Below are positions 33,163 through 44,170 of a DNA stretch of 64,000 nucleotides, one piece after another. The stretch covers positions 102,036 to 166,035 of the forward strand of contig GG745383.1 in assembly GCA_000151295.1 (NCBI GenBank), written 5' to 3'. Every line of letters begins with the position of its first letter. The stretch's first letter is position 1. The notes beneath the pieces were generated by a model. That model made no database searches. It worked only from the letters and a program-made list of their open reading frames with translations, and was not told the origin of the DNA. This DNA is from Allomyces macrogynus ATCC 38327. Taxonomy: Eukaryota > Blastocladiomycota > Blastocladiomycetes > Blastocladiales > Blastocladiaceae. The position numbers were made by a program, and so were the translations under genes.

Positions 33163-33676
33163 GCCTTTGATGGGGACAGCAGAGCGATGATTTGTATTTC
33201 CGCAAGCAATTGGCCACAGAGATAGGTCCGCGCGCTGAGCAAAGTGAGCCTTGCCGCTGTTTCCCATTGCTATTTTTTGATGATTGGAGGTTCTCCACCA
33301 TGTGCAAACGTATTTCCGCGAGCAATTGGCCATGGAGATAGGTCCGCGTGCCGAGCGAAGCGAGCCTTGCTGCTGTTTTATTGCTGCTAATGAGCGAAGG
33401 TTCTCAGGTGTGAATGAGACCCCCGAGGCGTGGCCATGGTGTGGCTGTGGCAGGTTCATGACAGTGGGAGGGCATCTTTTTGCCTGGCGCCCACCTTGAG
33501 TATGTGTTCAAGCGAGGATTGGTGGTCATTTGGTGTGGACAAGGAATGAAATGGTCATTTATTCCATGGACACTGGTCGCTTGCTGGCCTGGCCAGGGCG
33601 TGCTGCTGGGCGGACGAGTCACGGACTGTTACACCAAGTCGCGCAGAGGCAAGGAAGAATGCACCTCGGGCAAATC
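33163..33676. repeat. Spacer with two dispersed minisatellite units
   Basis: Two units (about 33208-33255 and 33325-33372), each with CAATTGGCCA, then AGATAGGTCCGCG and GAGCAAAGTGAGCC or a close variant. No separate gene is supported. Confidence 0.6.
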
Positions 33677-34036
33677 CTACTGCTCGGCGGCCAACGTGGC
33701 CGGCTCAGGGTGCTCCTCCTTGCTGAGCATCTTGGCAAACGTGGTGCGCACCCAGACCAGCTTGGGGTCTTCCTTGTAGATACGCTTGAAGAGCTGATAC
33801 CAGAGGTTCTCCTTGTCGAACGTCACTTCAAAATCAGAAAGCGTCCGCTTGTCTTGCTGTTGCAGGAGTTGCTGAAATGGCTCCAGTTGGTAGTCTTCAA
33901 GGGCCTTGATAAAATAGGCGACAGTGCATTTGAACTCGATTGAGGAAACGACTGTGGCGACCGCCCTTTTCATGTTGTAGTCGTCTGGGCAGATATTCAG
34001 AAATTCCAGGCACAGCTCCTGGTTGAGTATCTTCAA
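33677..34036 (-). CDS. Small element-encoded protein (119 residues), unknown
   Basis: An intact frame, MKILNQELCLEFLNICPDDY to the stop at 33677. It is helical and mixed-charge, with LEDYQLEPFQQLLQQQDKRT and LWYQLFKRIYKEDPKLVWVR. Its start lies 41 bases from the right inverted-repeat arm. Protein-like composition supports coding. I know no family for it. Confidence 0.5.
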   Translation of the reverse strand: MKILNQELCLEFLNICPDDYNMKRAVATVVSSIEFKCTVAYFIKALEDYQLEPFQQLLQQQDKRTLSDFEVTFDKENLWYQLFKRIYKEDPKLVWVRTTFAKMLSKEEHPEPATLAAEQ

Positions 34037-34089
34037 AAACTCGGCGCACGATGCATTGTCTTGGGATGCCCTATACTGCCTACCTGATA

Positions 34090-34118
34090 TCTGTAGGGCC
34101 CCAATGGGGCCCTACAGA
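34090..34118. repeat. Perfect 14-bp-arm palindrome, right copy
   Basis: Mirror image of 12331-12359, 12 bases inside the inner edge of the right arm. Confidence 0.9.
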
Positions 34119-35190
34119 CATGCATGGCCATGAGTGCTGCAGGCACAATCTTGGCCGCTAAAATGGTGGAGACAGTGGGGGCCAGCATCACAGTGTGGAC
34201 AGACCACAACTTGGGAGCAGTGTCACACACAAGTGTGCCAAGTGATGTGGTGGTGGTGGTGGTGGTGGTGGCAGTGGTGGGCAGCATCACTAGCACAAGC
34301 TCAGCTGCAAGGAGAAAGAACAAAGACAAGGCATGCAAGAGCATGATGATTGAAGCTGATTGGTTGGTTGGTTGTTGTTTTTGTTGTTGTTCAAGCAGGC
34401 AGCAAGGGTGGGCACAAAGAAGGATTCATTGAAGATCTGGTTGCATGCACTGATGGTTTTTGGGGCATGGTCCTTGGTTCAAGGCAGATAAATTACCAAG
34501 TGGGGGGCTGGGCAGCATGAGCGTTTTATTGGTGGCCCAATGCACATGCTGGAGCTGATAGTTGTGATGGTGCTCAAGATGTGCTGGCACGTGTGGAAGG
34601 AAAATGGAGAGGTGTGACCAGGGTCATTTTGTGTCAGCTGTTGAGATAGCCAGCCATTGGTGGCACCTGGCCCATCACTCATTTTCCAGCTTGTGTTGGT
34701 GATAGTGCTGCCAGACCATCATCCAGTTCTCAGTATTTCTCTGTTGTCTCGCCCAGCAAGCAGCAGCACCAGCTCATCAGCATTGCCATGTCCCCATTTC
34801 CAGCCAAATGCAGGCTTTACAACGTGTGCACAAACTACTGGCTGTAAAATAGCACATCCACAGAGTCACATCCACAGAGTATCAATCCAAGCCCCCATGC
34901 CAGAGTTTCACAGACCAGTTCATGATGGACCAACAATGACATGGGCAACTCATGATGGCAGGTCCTTGCAGCCCTGCACGCACATCAGTTATCCAAGTTT
35001 TTCAACTCTGCCTCCCACTGCAAGTGTTCTTTGGATCAAGCAGAAGACAAGCACAATGGGACAAAATCTGTCAAGCTGTCCATGACATGCAACACACATG
35101 ACCCCACCACTGGTCAGCAACCTCCCATTGTGCCAACTTGCCACAAATTTGCGCATAGGACTGAATACGCTGAGCAGCGATTTGAAGACA

Positions 35191-35262
35191 GGGGCTATGG
35201 CGCAATGGTAGCGCGTCTGACTCCAGATCAGAAGGTTGGGAGTTCGAGTCTCTCTGGCCTCA
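35191..35262 (+). tRNA. trnW(CCA): tRNA-Trp (anticodon CCA), right copy
   Basis: Identical to the minus-strand copy at 11187-11258: acceptor GGGGCTA/TGGCCTC, anticodon loop CTCCAGA, T-loop TTCGAGT. T7 at 35263-35269 acts as a Pol III terminator. Confidence 0.95.
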
Positions 35263-35529
35263 TTTTTTTCGACCCTCGGCCTCACGGTCTTTCACTACCG
35301 CTGTCTTCACTCCGATCGACCCTATTACCACTTTGTGCCGTGCCGACCACCGACACGCCACTACCTGCATTCTGCTTGCAAACCGACTGCAGTTTTCAGC
35401 GTTCGCCTGGACGCGCCCGAGTGACTGCGACTTGATCTTCAAGCAACCCGACGTCAACGTTGACTCTCACCGACATGCGACACTCACTCGCATCTGCTCT
35501 CGCCCAACGGCCCCGCTGCAACCACCAAG

Positions 35530-38200
35530 ATGCGCTGGTCGCTTCTCGCTGTCGGCCTGCACGCGCTCGCGTGCGGCGTCGGCGTCATTGTCGGTGTGAC
35601 GCGCGGGCTCGTCCGCGACGTGATCACGGCATCACGACCGAGCGCGCTTCTGCCGCCATCGCCGACGGCAACTTTACGGAAAACAAGAAAATCAAGGAAA
35701 ACAAGGACAACAACATCAAGATTGCTCTGTCGCCGGCGGCCCAAGATGGCGGCAGAAAAGACCGCGAGCGCGACAGACCTCGCCGCCGCGCCCGCGACGA
35801 CGACGAGCGTGCACTCGCAACTCGCGCTCGCGTCGTACCTGTACCAAAACGGCCTGCTCGAGGCCAATGTCAACGACCGCAACGAAAAGGCGCTCGGGGC
35901 CACCAACCCGAAGCCGTCGGCGTTCAACGCCATTGCTGCGCGCGACTTGCTCGTCGCAATGGCATTCGGCGGCGTGCGGTGGCATCGCCGCCAACGACGA
36001 CTTGCGCGTCGCCGCAGGGCACGCGCCAGTCGGCGACATGCACATGGAAACGGTCCACCCGCTGCAGATCCGCGGCGCCCTGGCCGATCCGCCCGTCGAC
36101 AGCAAGAAATTTGTGGTGGGTGATCTCAAGTTCCGCGCTGATACGTTGGCGACCCCCGCCCTCACAACGAGCACTACCGATCCCGACTTCTATCGCCGTG
36201 CCGGTCCGATGGCGAATGCCGCCGCTGCCATTACGGGCCAGCCCGTCATTGCCCGTGTTGTCGACTCGACGCCCCGTCGTTGCGTGCGCCGCATCCTTTA
36301 CCATGCCCGAGCCGCTCATCGGCACGATCCTTGCCTGCCAAAAGAACCAGCTGCACTTTTACGCGACAGACGACGCGGTCAAGAACACGTCGGGCAAGCG
36401 CACCGCCACCGCGACCATCCTCGATTTGCTCCGCAGTCCTCTGCCGCATTTGACCGCCGCCCCCGTGCTGAACTACTACCACGCGAACAGCACGGTGGTG
36501 GGACCGCTGCTGCCGCACGTCAACACGCTCATGGTCACGGACCACCATTTCGCTTCCGCACTCGAAGACGACGCGACCGGCTCCATTGGTACCGGCTCTA
36601 TTCCTGCCACACACGACCACCTCGCCGACGATTTGATCCAGCACTCGTCCTCTACGGCGCCGCACTTGACCGCTGCATCGGCCACGACCGCCGTCGGCAT
36701 TCTTACGCACGAGCTGCCCATGAACACGGGATCGGCCCCGCTTGAGACGCCCCTGCCCATCCGCACGCATGCGGGCCCCGCCGCACTGTTCTCGCCGACC
36801 CAGCAGGCGAGCCGCACTACGCTCATTCCGGCTCGGCGGCGTTCTGGACCAACTGTCCGCCGCACTCACGAGCCGGTTCTCGTCGAGGAAGTAGACGAAG
36901 AAGAATCACCCGCGATGCCGCCGAGTACCGTGACTCGGCGCGTCACCGAGCAACTCGCTGGACCTACGGTCGCATTCACGCTCGCGACTGACTCGCGTGG
37001 GCGTGCTCATTCCGCTCTCCCGGCCGTCGCGGTCGTGTCCGACGAGGACGAAGACGGAGTAGTCGAGCACGGTGCTCGACCGACGACGATGCCGACCGTT
37101 CCCGCCCCCAGGGACTTTATCATGTCGCAACCGGACGCGCCATTCGCGCGGGGTTTGGCCGGCCCCCGCACACGGCCCGGCACTCGCCATGCACCCGAGC
37201 CGCCACGTCCAGCCGCGGCGCCGCACTTTTCGCTCTCGCGGCTTTCCCGTGCACCGTTTGCGGCGCTCGTTGAAGAGGCCGCTGACGAGGAAAAGGAATT
37301 GATCCCGCACACACAAATTTGCCGCCGTTACCTCGGTCGAGCAGGTTCCCCATTCAACGAGGCGCGTGGCGGTGTCGCACACCCCGTTTGGCTCGCCATT
37401 GTCGCGGGTCAAGGCTATGCACGGGGTCGCGGAATGTGACGAAGAAGAGGCCGAGGATAAGACGACGGTTCACTCGGCCGAATTGGCGCTGCCACTGACC
37501 CAGAATTCGACTGTAGCCACGCCGCTCGCACCGCTCCCGTCGTCGACGACGACGCCCAAGTTACTCTTCAAGCCGTTGCGTACGTTTTCTATTTTGCTTC
37601 GAATGCTTGAGATCCGTCTTCCCTCTCTGACCACCCCCACCCCATTCCCACTCATGCAGCCGGCACCGCGAAACACACCGGATTATCAAGGAAGCGCGCG
37701 TGGCCAAACTCCCGCCGACGGTCGCACCGACGGTCATCCTACCGCACCACCCGACGGTCCTCGCCAAGCTCGTCGAGGGTCGTCGACGAGTCGCTCCTGC
37801 TGCTGCACTACGTCGAGCCGGTCGGCACAAACACGGAACCTACGCCGACCTCCGCGGCAACCACTCTGCGCAAGCCTCTGCCGGCGACCCGCCGTCCATT
37901 TTCTCGGCGCGCCGGACACTGGCCGCTCGGTGACCATCGTGTGTCGTCGCCGCCGCCGCCGCCGCCAAGGCCGTCATTTGCAATTGCCGAAGACGACGAA
38001 GAGGAGAAAGTGGATCGATCGTCGGCAACTGACGCACCGGTACCTGTCGCGACCGCTGCACTTTTGGAACCATTGTCACCCGCTACCGCCGCGCTGACGA
38101 CGACTCTGGACCTGATCGCCCCCGCGTCGGTGGATCAAGTGGAGAAACCGTCGCGACTCGGCCAGCCGAGCATGCTCCTGACCAAGGGTGCCGACCTCGA
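35530..38200 (+). pseudogene. Right paralogue of the membrane-anchored hypothetical gene, degraded 3' part
   Basis: From the ATG at 35530 to 37314 it is identical to the left copy, including the two frame steps. Beyond 37314 it is a diverged homologue (SHTPFGSPLSRVKAMHGVAE against SRTPFGSSLSRVKAMHGVVE; KPSRLGQPSMLLTKGADL against KPSRLGQPSVMLTKGADL). At the join, bases 37315-37365 do not match the left copy and carry an in-frame run-on. After the intron ending at about 37660, a one-base deletion (CGAAACACACC against CGAAACGATACC) shifts the frame, and the ending after TKGADL is unrelated. It is probably non-functional. Confidence 0.6.
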
Positions 38201-38755
38201 CTGTGCACTTGACACTTCTCCATCGCCCATACTTGTTCACCTCGTTCACTGTTTCTCTCGACTTTTGACTTAGCAACTTGGTGCCCATTCTTGAAGGCCC
38301 GACTGGCCTTTTGTTCTTGCGTATCGATGGACTGGTGGAGAGTTCACTTGACGTGTGCATGGATTCGGATCGGGGTCATAGACTGCAGCTAGAATTTTTT
38401 TTCGTTGGATGGGGATTTGCGGCTGCTCTTTCTCTCGCCAGGTACATTTCGTCCGATTTGTCGGCGCGCTTGTTCGAGCTGTTTGCTGTTCCATGCTCAA
38501 CGTCAAGAGAACTCAGAATGGCATCAACGATCGCTTTTTCTCAACGTGAAGTCGCGAGATCGTCCCTCAGGTACATTTCCCTCAAATTAGCGAGCTTTAC
38601 CTTGCCCAGGCACGAATTACTCCATCCCTATCGACCTCAACGAGCCCGCCCAACCACCCGCAATCGGGCGCAGCGACTGCCCCGTCACCGATCGTGAAAG
38701 CGACGCCATCAACTGCCGTTTCTTCAGCATTCGAACTTGATCCAGCTCCAGCACC
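38201..38755. other. Upstream region of calponin
   Basis: No gene is seen. Two similar blocks starting CAGGTACATTTC occur near 38440 and 38570. Confidence 0.5.
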
Positions 38756-40131
38756 ATGTCCGACGTGCCCGTCTACGGCATCGACCGCGAAATCAAGGAA
38801 AAGCTAGAGAGCAAGCTCTCGGCCGACCAGGTCTTCGAAGGTGGGTCCATTCCAACCAACCGATCCGCAGCACGCGCTATCCACCAGCTGATCCACGTGG
38901 TCGCATCGCGTTGTCATACGCAGTCCAGCAATGGATGGAGGCAGTGCTTGGTCGCGCGCTCCCTGACGGCGGCCTCACGCAGGCCAACCTCAAGGACGGC
39001 GCGATTCTCGTCGAACTGCTTAACAAGGCGACCGGGTCGAATGTCAAGGTGAACAAGTCGGCGCTCGCGTTCAAGCAAATGGAGAACATTCACCAGTTCC
39101 TCGTCGGCGCCGAAAGGCTCGGGTGTCCCAAGTTTGAACTGTTCCAAACGATTGACTTGTTCGAGGACAAGAACTTCCCGCAGGTGCGGCGTGGGTTATG
39201 CGAACGTCGCTCCGGATGGAGAGTAGTGCTGACGCATCGGTCGCGTGCGGAATGTAGGTTGTTCAAGCGCTGTACTCGTTTGCGCGGCACGCACACAAGG
39301 CCGGACACGCTGTGCCGGCGCTTGGGCCCAAACTGCACGACAGTCGGGTGCGTCATCGCGCACATCTCGCTCGGACAGCCCTTGAGCCGGCGCTCACGTT
39401 CGTGTTCTTTATTTTCCACGCCTCCAGGCCGTCCAGTTCACCGAGGAGCAACTCAACGCCGGCCGTAACATGCCGACGCTGCAGTCGGGCGCGCTCACCG
39501 CGGTATGCTCCGCCTTTTCCTAGTCTACGCGCCTCTGTCTTCCACAATTGACTTTCGCTGCACGACATCTGGCATTGGTCGACTGCCCGTCCTCCTCCGC
39601 ATAGAACACAGGCCCCTCGGCGCTCATGTCGGTCGGCATGCCACGGCAAATCACGGACACGCGGATTGGCCACGCGGCCGACGTCGTCACTCTGCAATCG
39701 GGTGGGCTTGTCTTGGTACGCTTAATCACATCTTTTCCGCTGGCTGATCGACCGCACACCGCAACCCACACGTTTTTCGCTTGCTATGCTAGAACTCGGG
39801 TCCGTCCGCGCTCATGTCGGTCGGGATGCCGCGCCAAATCACCGACGCACGCATCGGCCAATCGGTTGCAGCCGATGTGGTCACGCTGCAGTCGGGCGGC
39901 CTGGTCGTGGTGCGCACTTTGTTCTCTCACGTTCGCTGGTCACGGCCATGCATCGGCTTGATTGAACCCTGAACGATCTCTCTGACGCGAGTTTGCTCGA
40001 CACAGAATCTGTCCGGGTCGTCGCCGCTCATGTCAGTGGGCATGCCGCGCCAGATCGTGGATTCGCGGCTGGCCAAGACGGGCTCGCCCGACGTGCCGGC
40101 GCAACTGACGAGCGGGCATATGACGAAGTAA
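38756..40131 (+). CDS. Calponin/transgelin-type actin-binding protein
   Basis: Binds and bundles F-actin. Exon 1 (ATG at 38756, MSDVPVYGIDREIKEKLESK) joins across intron 38841-38887 to a single CH domain (RIALSYAVQQWMEAVLG, LKDGAILVELLNKA, NVKVNKSALAFKQMENIHQF). The CH domain is completed after intron 39184-39257 (VVQALYSFARHAHKAGH). FTEEQLNAGRNM follows, then three calponin-family (CLIK) repeats, each with LQSG and SVGMPRQI-D-RI. Every repeat is cut by an intron just after LQSG. The stop TAA is at 40129-40131. Gene structure and residues look intact. Fungal transgelins usually carry one or few such repeats. Confidence 0.92.
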
Positions 40132-41271
40132 TGCGAAGGGGCGGCGGGCTTGCGTTTTAGGGGATGCCTGGAAGACTTGAACCAATTTACAATGCGAAAA
40201 ACGGAGGTTTATATACGTTGGCAGTCTCAGGTCTGGTCCTTGGAGAGGTGATCGTGGATGGACAAGACTGCACCGGCTTGACAAAAAATGCACCAAACTG
40301 CTCGTACATCGATATCGATGGCCGAGACTCCGTTGGTGAGGCAAAAAGTGGCAAATACATGAATTAAGGAGGCGCACCTCCGCTCGTGCAGTTCTGCTTG
40401 TGAAGAAAGCTGCCTTCCGTTGGCATCAAGTCTCGTCGGCTTCTGGACATTAGGAGCAGATCGGGAGCATATCGTATTCATGTGACGCGACAGACGTACC
40501 AACGCATATCTGCATGGACACAGCCAGCATCATTGAGTCCCGCTGGTGGAAACACTCGAAGAGCAAAAGAATGGCCTCTCCATGACTACAGGACAGAGGC
40601 CTAGCAATGATAAATCCAGCAGTTTTGAACAAAAAATGTTCTGAGGGTCCAAAAATTCCCCACAAAACCGAAGCCTGTGGAAGGATTAAGGAGCAGTTTG
40701 CAATCAGCAATTCCCCTGGTCAGTCGAAACTTCACTCCACGGGGTCCGTCCTTGCACAAGGATGAAGAGCACAATGGGAAGCGGGGGTGCACAGCTTTTA
40801 TATCGTTTCGTGGTGCATTGGTCTGCCACGTCTGTCGTGGGCGTGTGATTGATTGACTTGGTGGGAGCGTGGCTTGAATGCCAACGCTGTTGTGTATTGT
40901 TCCATGATTTGAGCAAAAATAGGCAGAATATAGAGTCCTCAAACAGGAGGCAGCGCACCAGGTGTGACGAATGAAGGGCCAGGAAACGCAAGGATCACGG
41001 TCTATCTTTATCCAACCAAAACATGACGAAAGTCGCCGGCTAACAATGCAGCAACAACGCGATTCGGCCACAGGCCGCACAAGGAGTGCTCCAGGCGGCA
41101 GCGAGGCCAAAAACCTTCCCCAACTACCACTACCGCGGTCTGGAATCTGTACAAAAAGCGCGGCCGACATGACGACGACCGCACCGCAGACACACGAACA
41201 ACACATACGAACTACAACTCGCGCTTGTCCGGTCGCGCTTGGCCGGTCGCGCTCACTTGCGCAAAAAGTAC
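40132..41271. other. Intergenic, no supported gene
   Basis: Lower GC than the neighbouring genes. Only short chance frames occur between the 3' ends of calponin and the RasGAP gene. Confidence 0.6.
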
Positions 41272-44170
41272 TTATTGAGCAAGTGCACCAGGCGCGCGAC
41301 ATTGATGCGCAAAAACGTCAAGTCGAGCGTCAGTTCGCCACCCTGCTGCTTTTCGAGCAAGTCGTCGAGCCGCAAATCCATTTCGAGTAACGGCCGGTCG
41401 CGGCCCTTGTACTCGAGCGAGATCAAAAAGCACCCGGGCGACGGACACATGATGCTCATGGAAATGTGCGGACGCCTGGCCTCGGGGATACTCGACTCGG
41501 TGATGACGCCGTCGCGCTCGAGGAACGCGTAGGAGAAGGCGCGCGACGTAGGCACGTGCTGCGATGCGGCCAAGACGGCCGACGAAATGACCGATGCCGA
41601 CGCCCCGGGTGTTGCCGAAAGGGCCAGGTCCGACATGACCGATGTCCCAAGCCCGTACGACATACCCACTCCACCGGCACCGTACGACATGCCCGAAAAC
41701 GCCATACGACGTGCCGTAGAATCCCGGATAGGTCGTCCCCGTTCTCCCGATGGCGACGGCGACGAGTTCGCGCGTNNNNNNNNNNNNNNNNNNNNNNNNN
41801 NNNNNNNNNNNNNNNNNNNNNNNNNNNNNNNNNNNNNNNNNNNNNNNNNNNNNNNNNNNNNNNNNNNNNNNNNNNNNNNNNNNNNNNNNNNNNNNNNNNG
41901 TGCATTCCGTCTCGAGCTGCGCTGTCAGGTACTCGTTGTGTTCGCCAATCGCGCGGTACACATCCTCGAGCGACTCGATTTCCTTGCTCAGCTTATCACG
42001 CAACGAACCGAGGTGCGCGAGTTCAGCCGCGATTTCGTCGGCAAGAATCCGGTACCCGTCGCGCCGGGACACAACGCCGAGCCGTTCGAGTTCGAGAACC
42101 ATGGCGCGGGCGCGCGCGGCTTGTTGTACGACACCGTCGTCGCTGCGCAGCGTCATGCCTGCGTGCGTCACGGCCATCAGGTCGAGTGCCGGTGCGGCCG
42201 GGGTCGGCGTGGATGTGCTGCTATTACTCGCGGCATCGTCGTCATGGCCATTCGTGGCGGCGGAAATATCGCCGTTGGCTCGTGGCGGGAGCGGTGGGAC
42301 GGGTGGGATCGAGGACGGCCGACCGCGCACACTCGGGGGTGGTGGCGCGGCAAGCGACGGCACACGGCGCAGGAGCTGCACAAACGCGGCCTTGGTTTCG
42401 AGGTAGAGCGCTTCGGACGCCGACACGTCGGTCGAGTTCTTGATGAGTTCGCTCGAGTCGGGCAAGTGCGTTTCCCACCGCGAGTAGAGCGTGAGCGTAT
42501 ACGTGGCATTTTCGGCTCGCGGTAGCGCCGACGGTGCGGGCCCCAAGTCCTTGAGCAACGCGGCAAGATGCGACTCGGGCTGGCACACCGTATCGCGGTG
42601 CTTGGCGAGCAACGCGTGCGTGGCAAACATTTCGTTAGCGGAAATATTGATGCGCAGCTGGTCGCGCCGCGAGAGCGCCAAATACTGGTTGAGCTCGAGC
42701 TCCTCGTAGAAATCGCCCACGTCGGCGAGTTTGAGCAAGAACCGCTGCACGCGGTCCTTGTTTCGCTCCGACCAGGCATTGAGCGGCGCCATGTAAGCCT
42801 CCTTGGTCTGCGACGGCTTATTGGCCACGTTTTGCAGCATCTTGGCAATCAGCGTGAGTGTGCGCCGCGGGTTCGTCGACGGCGCCGAGGGCACAAGCAT
42901 GAACCCCTGTGGCGTGACAATGGCCGGGTTGATGTACCGCAGGAGGAAAAACCCGCCGACGAGCGAACACAGCTGCGTGTCGGTCGCCTCGGGGTACTTG
43001 CGCTTGGCTAGCCCCTTGATCTGCTTGCAGATCCAGCGAATACCGTAAGGCACGCGATCGAGCGAATCGACAATTGTCTTGAGAAACGAGGTCGCGATTT
43101 CGAGCAGCATGCGCACGCGCGCCTGCACGAGCTGCTGCACCTGCGGGATTTGCGCGACCTGATCGGCCGGTAAACTCGACGCGGTCGCCAAAGACCGCGA
43201 ATCGCCCGTCGACTCGAGAATCTGCTGGTAGACCTTGACCGGGTTGATTTCCAAGTTCAAGTCCTTGTGCTTGATGAGCGACGCGATGCGCTCCGACAGC
43301 AGCGACTTTAAGTAGGCCTGCCCGGGCCCACGGCGCGTGTAGGTCGTGAGCATGCGCGAGACGGGCGTGTTGGCGCGCATCAGTGACCCAAAGTCGGTCG
43401 CGTGATCAAACTGGTGAGCGAGCACCGTCTGGAACATGGTCAGGAGCAGGTACTCTTCGCGGCGGTCGTACTGCTTGCCGTAGACGGTGAACATGACCGT
43501 TTGCAAGAGCGCGTCCATTTGATCGAGCGTGCACACGCGGCACAGCGTCGCCAGGAACCGCGGTTCCGTCTGCAACAGGAAGAACAGGTTGCCGTAGAGC
43601 TGCAGTTTGCGGTCATCGAGTCGCGCGGGACCCTGCGCGCTGTCGTCGTCGTCGCCCTGAAGCACGTGCGCGAGGTCCTTGGCGTCCTTGTCGTCGAGCT
43701 GCATGCGGTTCTGGATGAGCAGCGCGATGCGCGAGTCGAGCAGCCGCACGTCGCGCTCGAGCACAAAGTTCTTCTTGGACTGCGTCGAGATGAGCTCCTT
43801 GAGCTGCGTGAGCCGCTTCTGAGCTATTGGGTGATCGTGCCGCGTCGGGTCAGGACCCAAAAAGCAGCAGAGCGCCTGCTCTCTGCATCAGCGTCCATAG
43901 CGCCATACCTTTGGCCAGCTCATCGTCGATTGCGAGTTCTTGCTCGGCTCTTGCCGCGAGAAAATGCGCATACGAGATGCGGCGTGCGCCGTACGTGGCC
44001 GACGCGGGCAGAGCCGTTGCGAGTGCTGCCATCGAGTACGGTGTGGTCCCTTCCGCTGTGCCGCCGACCGCAGGTGGTGGCGACGTGCCCGGTCCTGCTG
44101 GTGCGCTCTTGGTGGTCATGGCCATGGTGGTCTTGGCCGTACAAAACGAGGGCGCGTTGAACGGGTGCAA
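41272..44170 (-). CDS. RasGAP protein of the Gap1/IQGAP-related type
   Basis: Stimulates GTP hydrolysis on Ras-type GTPases, or acts as a scaffold. ATG at 44170. Intron 43908 down to 43824 (GTATGG to CAATAG) joins DDELAK to AQKRLTQLKELIS. Then a helical N-terminal block, a RasGAP domain (LYGNLFFLLQTEPRFLATLC, SLMRANTPVSRMLTTY, GGFFLLRYINPAIVTPQGF), a helical region, a Pro/Ser linker and a C-terminal coiled coil (LRDKLSKEIESLEDVYRAIG). After the 124-N gap, the RasGAP C-terminal domain ends LEMDLRLDDLLEKQQGGELT, NVARLVHLLNKYF. No CH or IQ motifs are seen, so it resembles the short Gap1/DGAP class, not full IQGAP. Coding across the gap is inferred. Confidence 0.87.
41776..41899. other. Assembly gap (124 N)
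   Basis: A gap of estimated size inside the RasGAP gene. Both sides belong to the same protein family. Confidence 0.99.

Larger units (their letters stand above)
28722..34077 (-). mobile_element. Right block of the YR / TV-Pol / CoiA mobile element
   Basis: Between the gap and the right inverted-repeat arm, three minus-strand genes (TV-Pol/SF3 helicase, CoiA-like nuclease, 119-residue orphan) lie with element-specific repeats. No capsid protein, packaging ATPase or DDE integrase is visible. With 12372-16301 it would make an element of about 9 kb of unique sequence flanked by 3.2-kb inverted repeats, if the intervening cellular contig is a scaffolding artefact. Confidence 0.65.
34078..37314 (-). 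repeat. Right arm of the 3.24-kb inverted repeat
   Basis: Exact reverse complement of 9135-12371 wherever compared. The inner edge is at 34078 (GCCTACCTGAT). The outer edge is at 37314, inside a coding region, after CCGCACACAC. It carries tRNA-Trp, most of the hypothetical gene copy and the 1.1-kb gene-free tail. Confidence 0.93.

Noticed and set aside
33163..33459. N-terminal extension of the CoiA-like frame
   Set aside because: It is translated from two copies of the element's dispersed non-coding repeat. The ATG at 33162 directly precedes the conserved region.
41272..44170. Full-length IQGAP
   Set aside because: No CH domain, IQ motif or WW motif is present upstream within the gene. Only RasGAP and the RasGAP C-terminal domain are supported.
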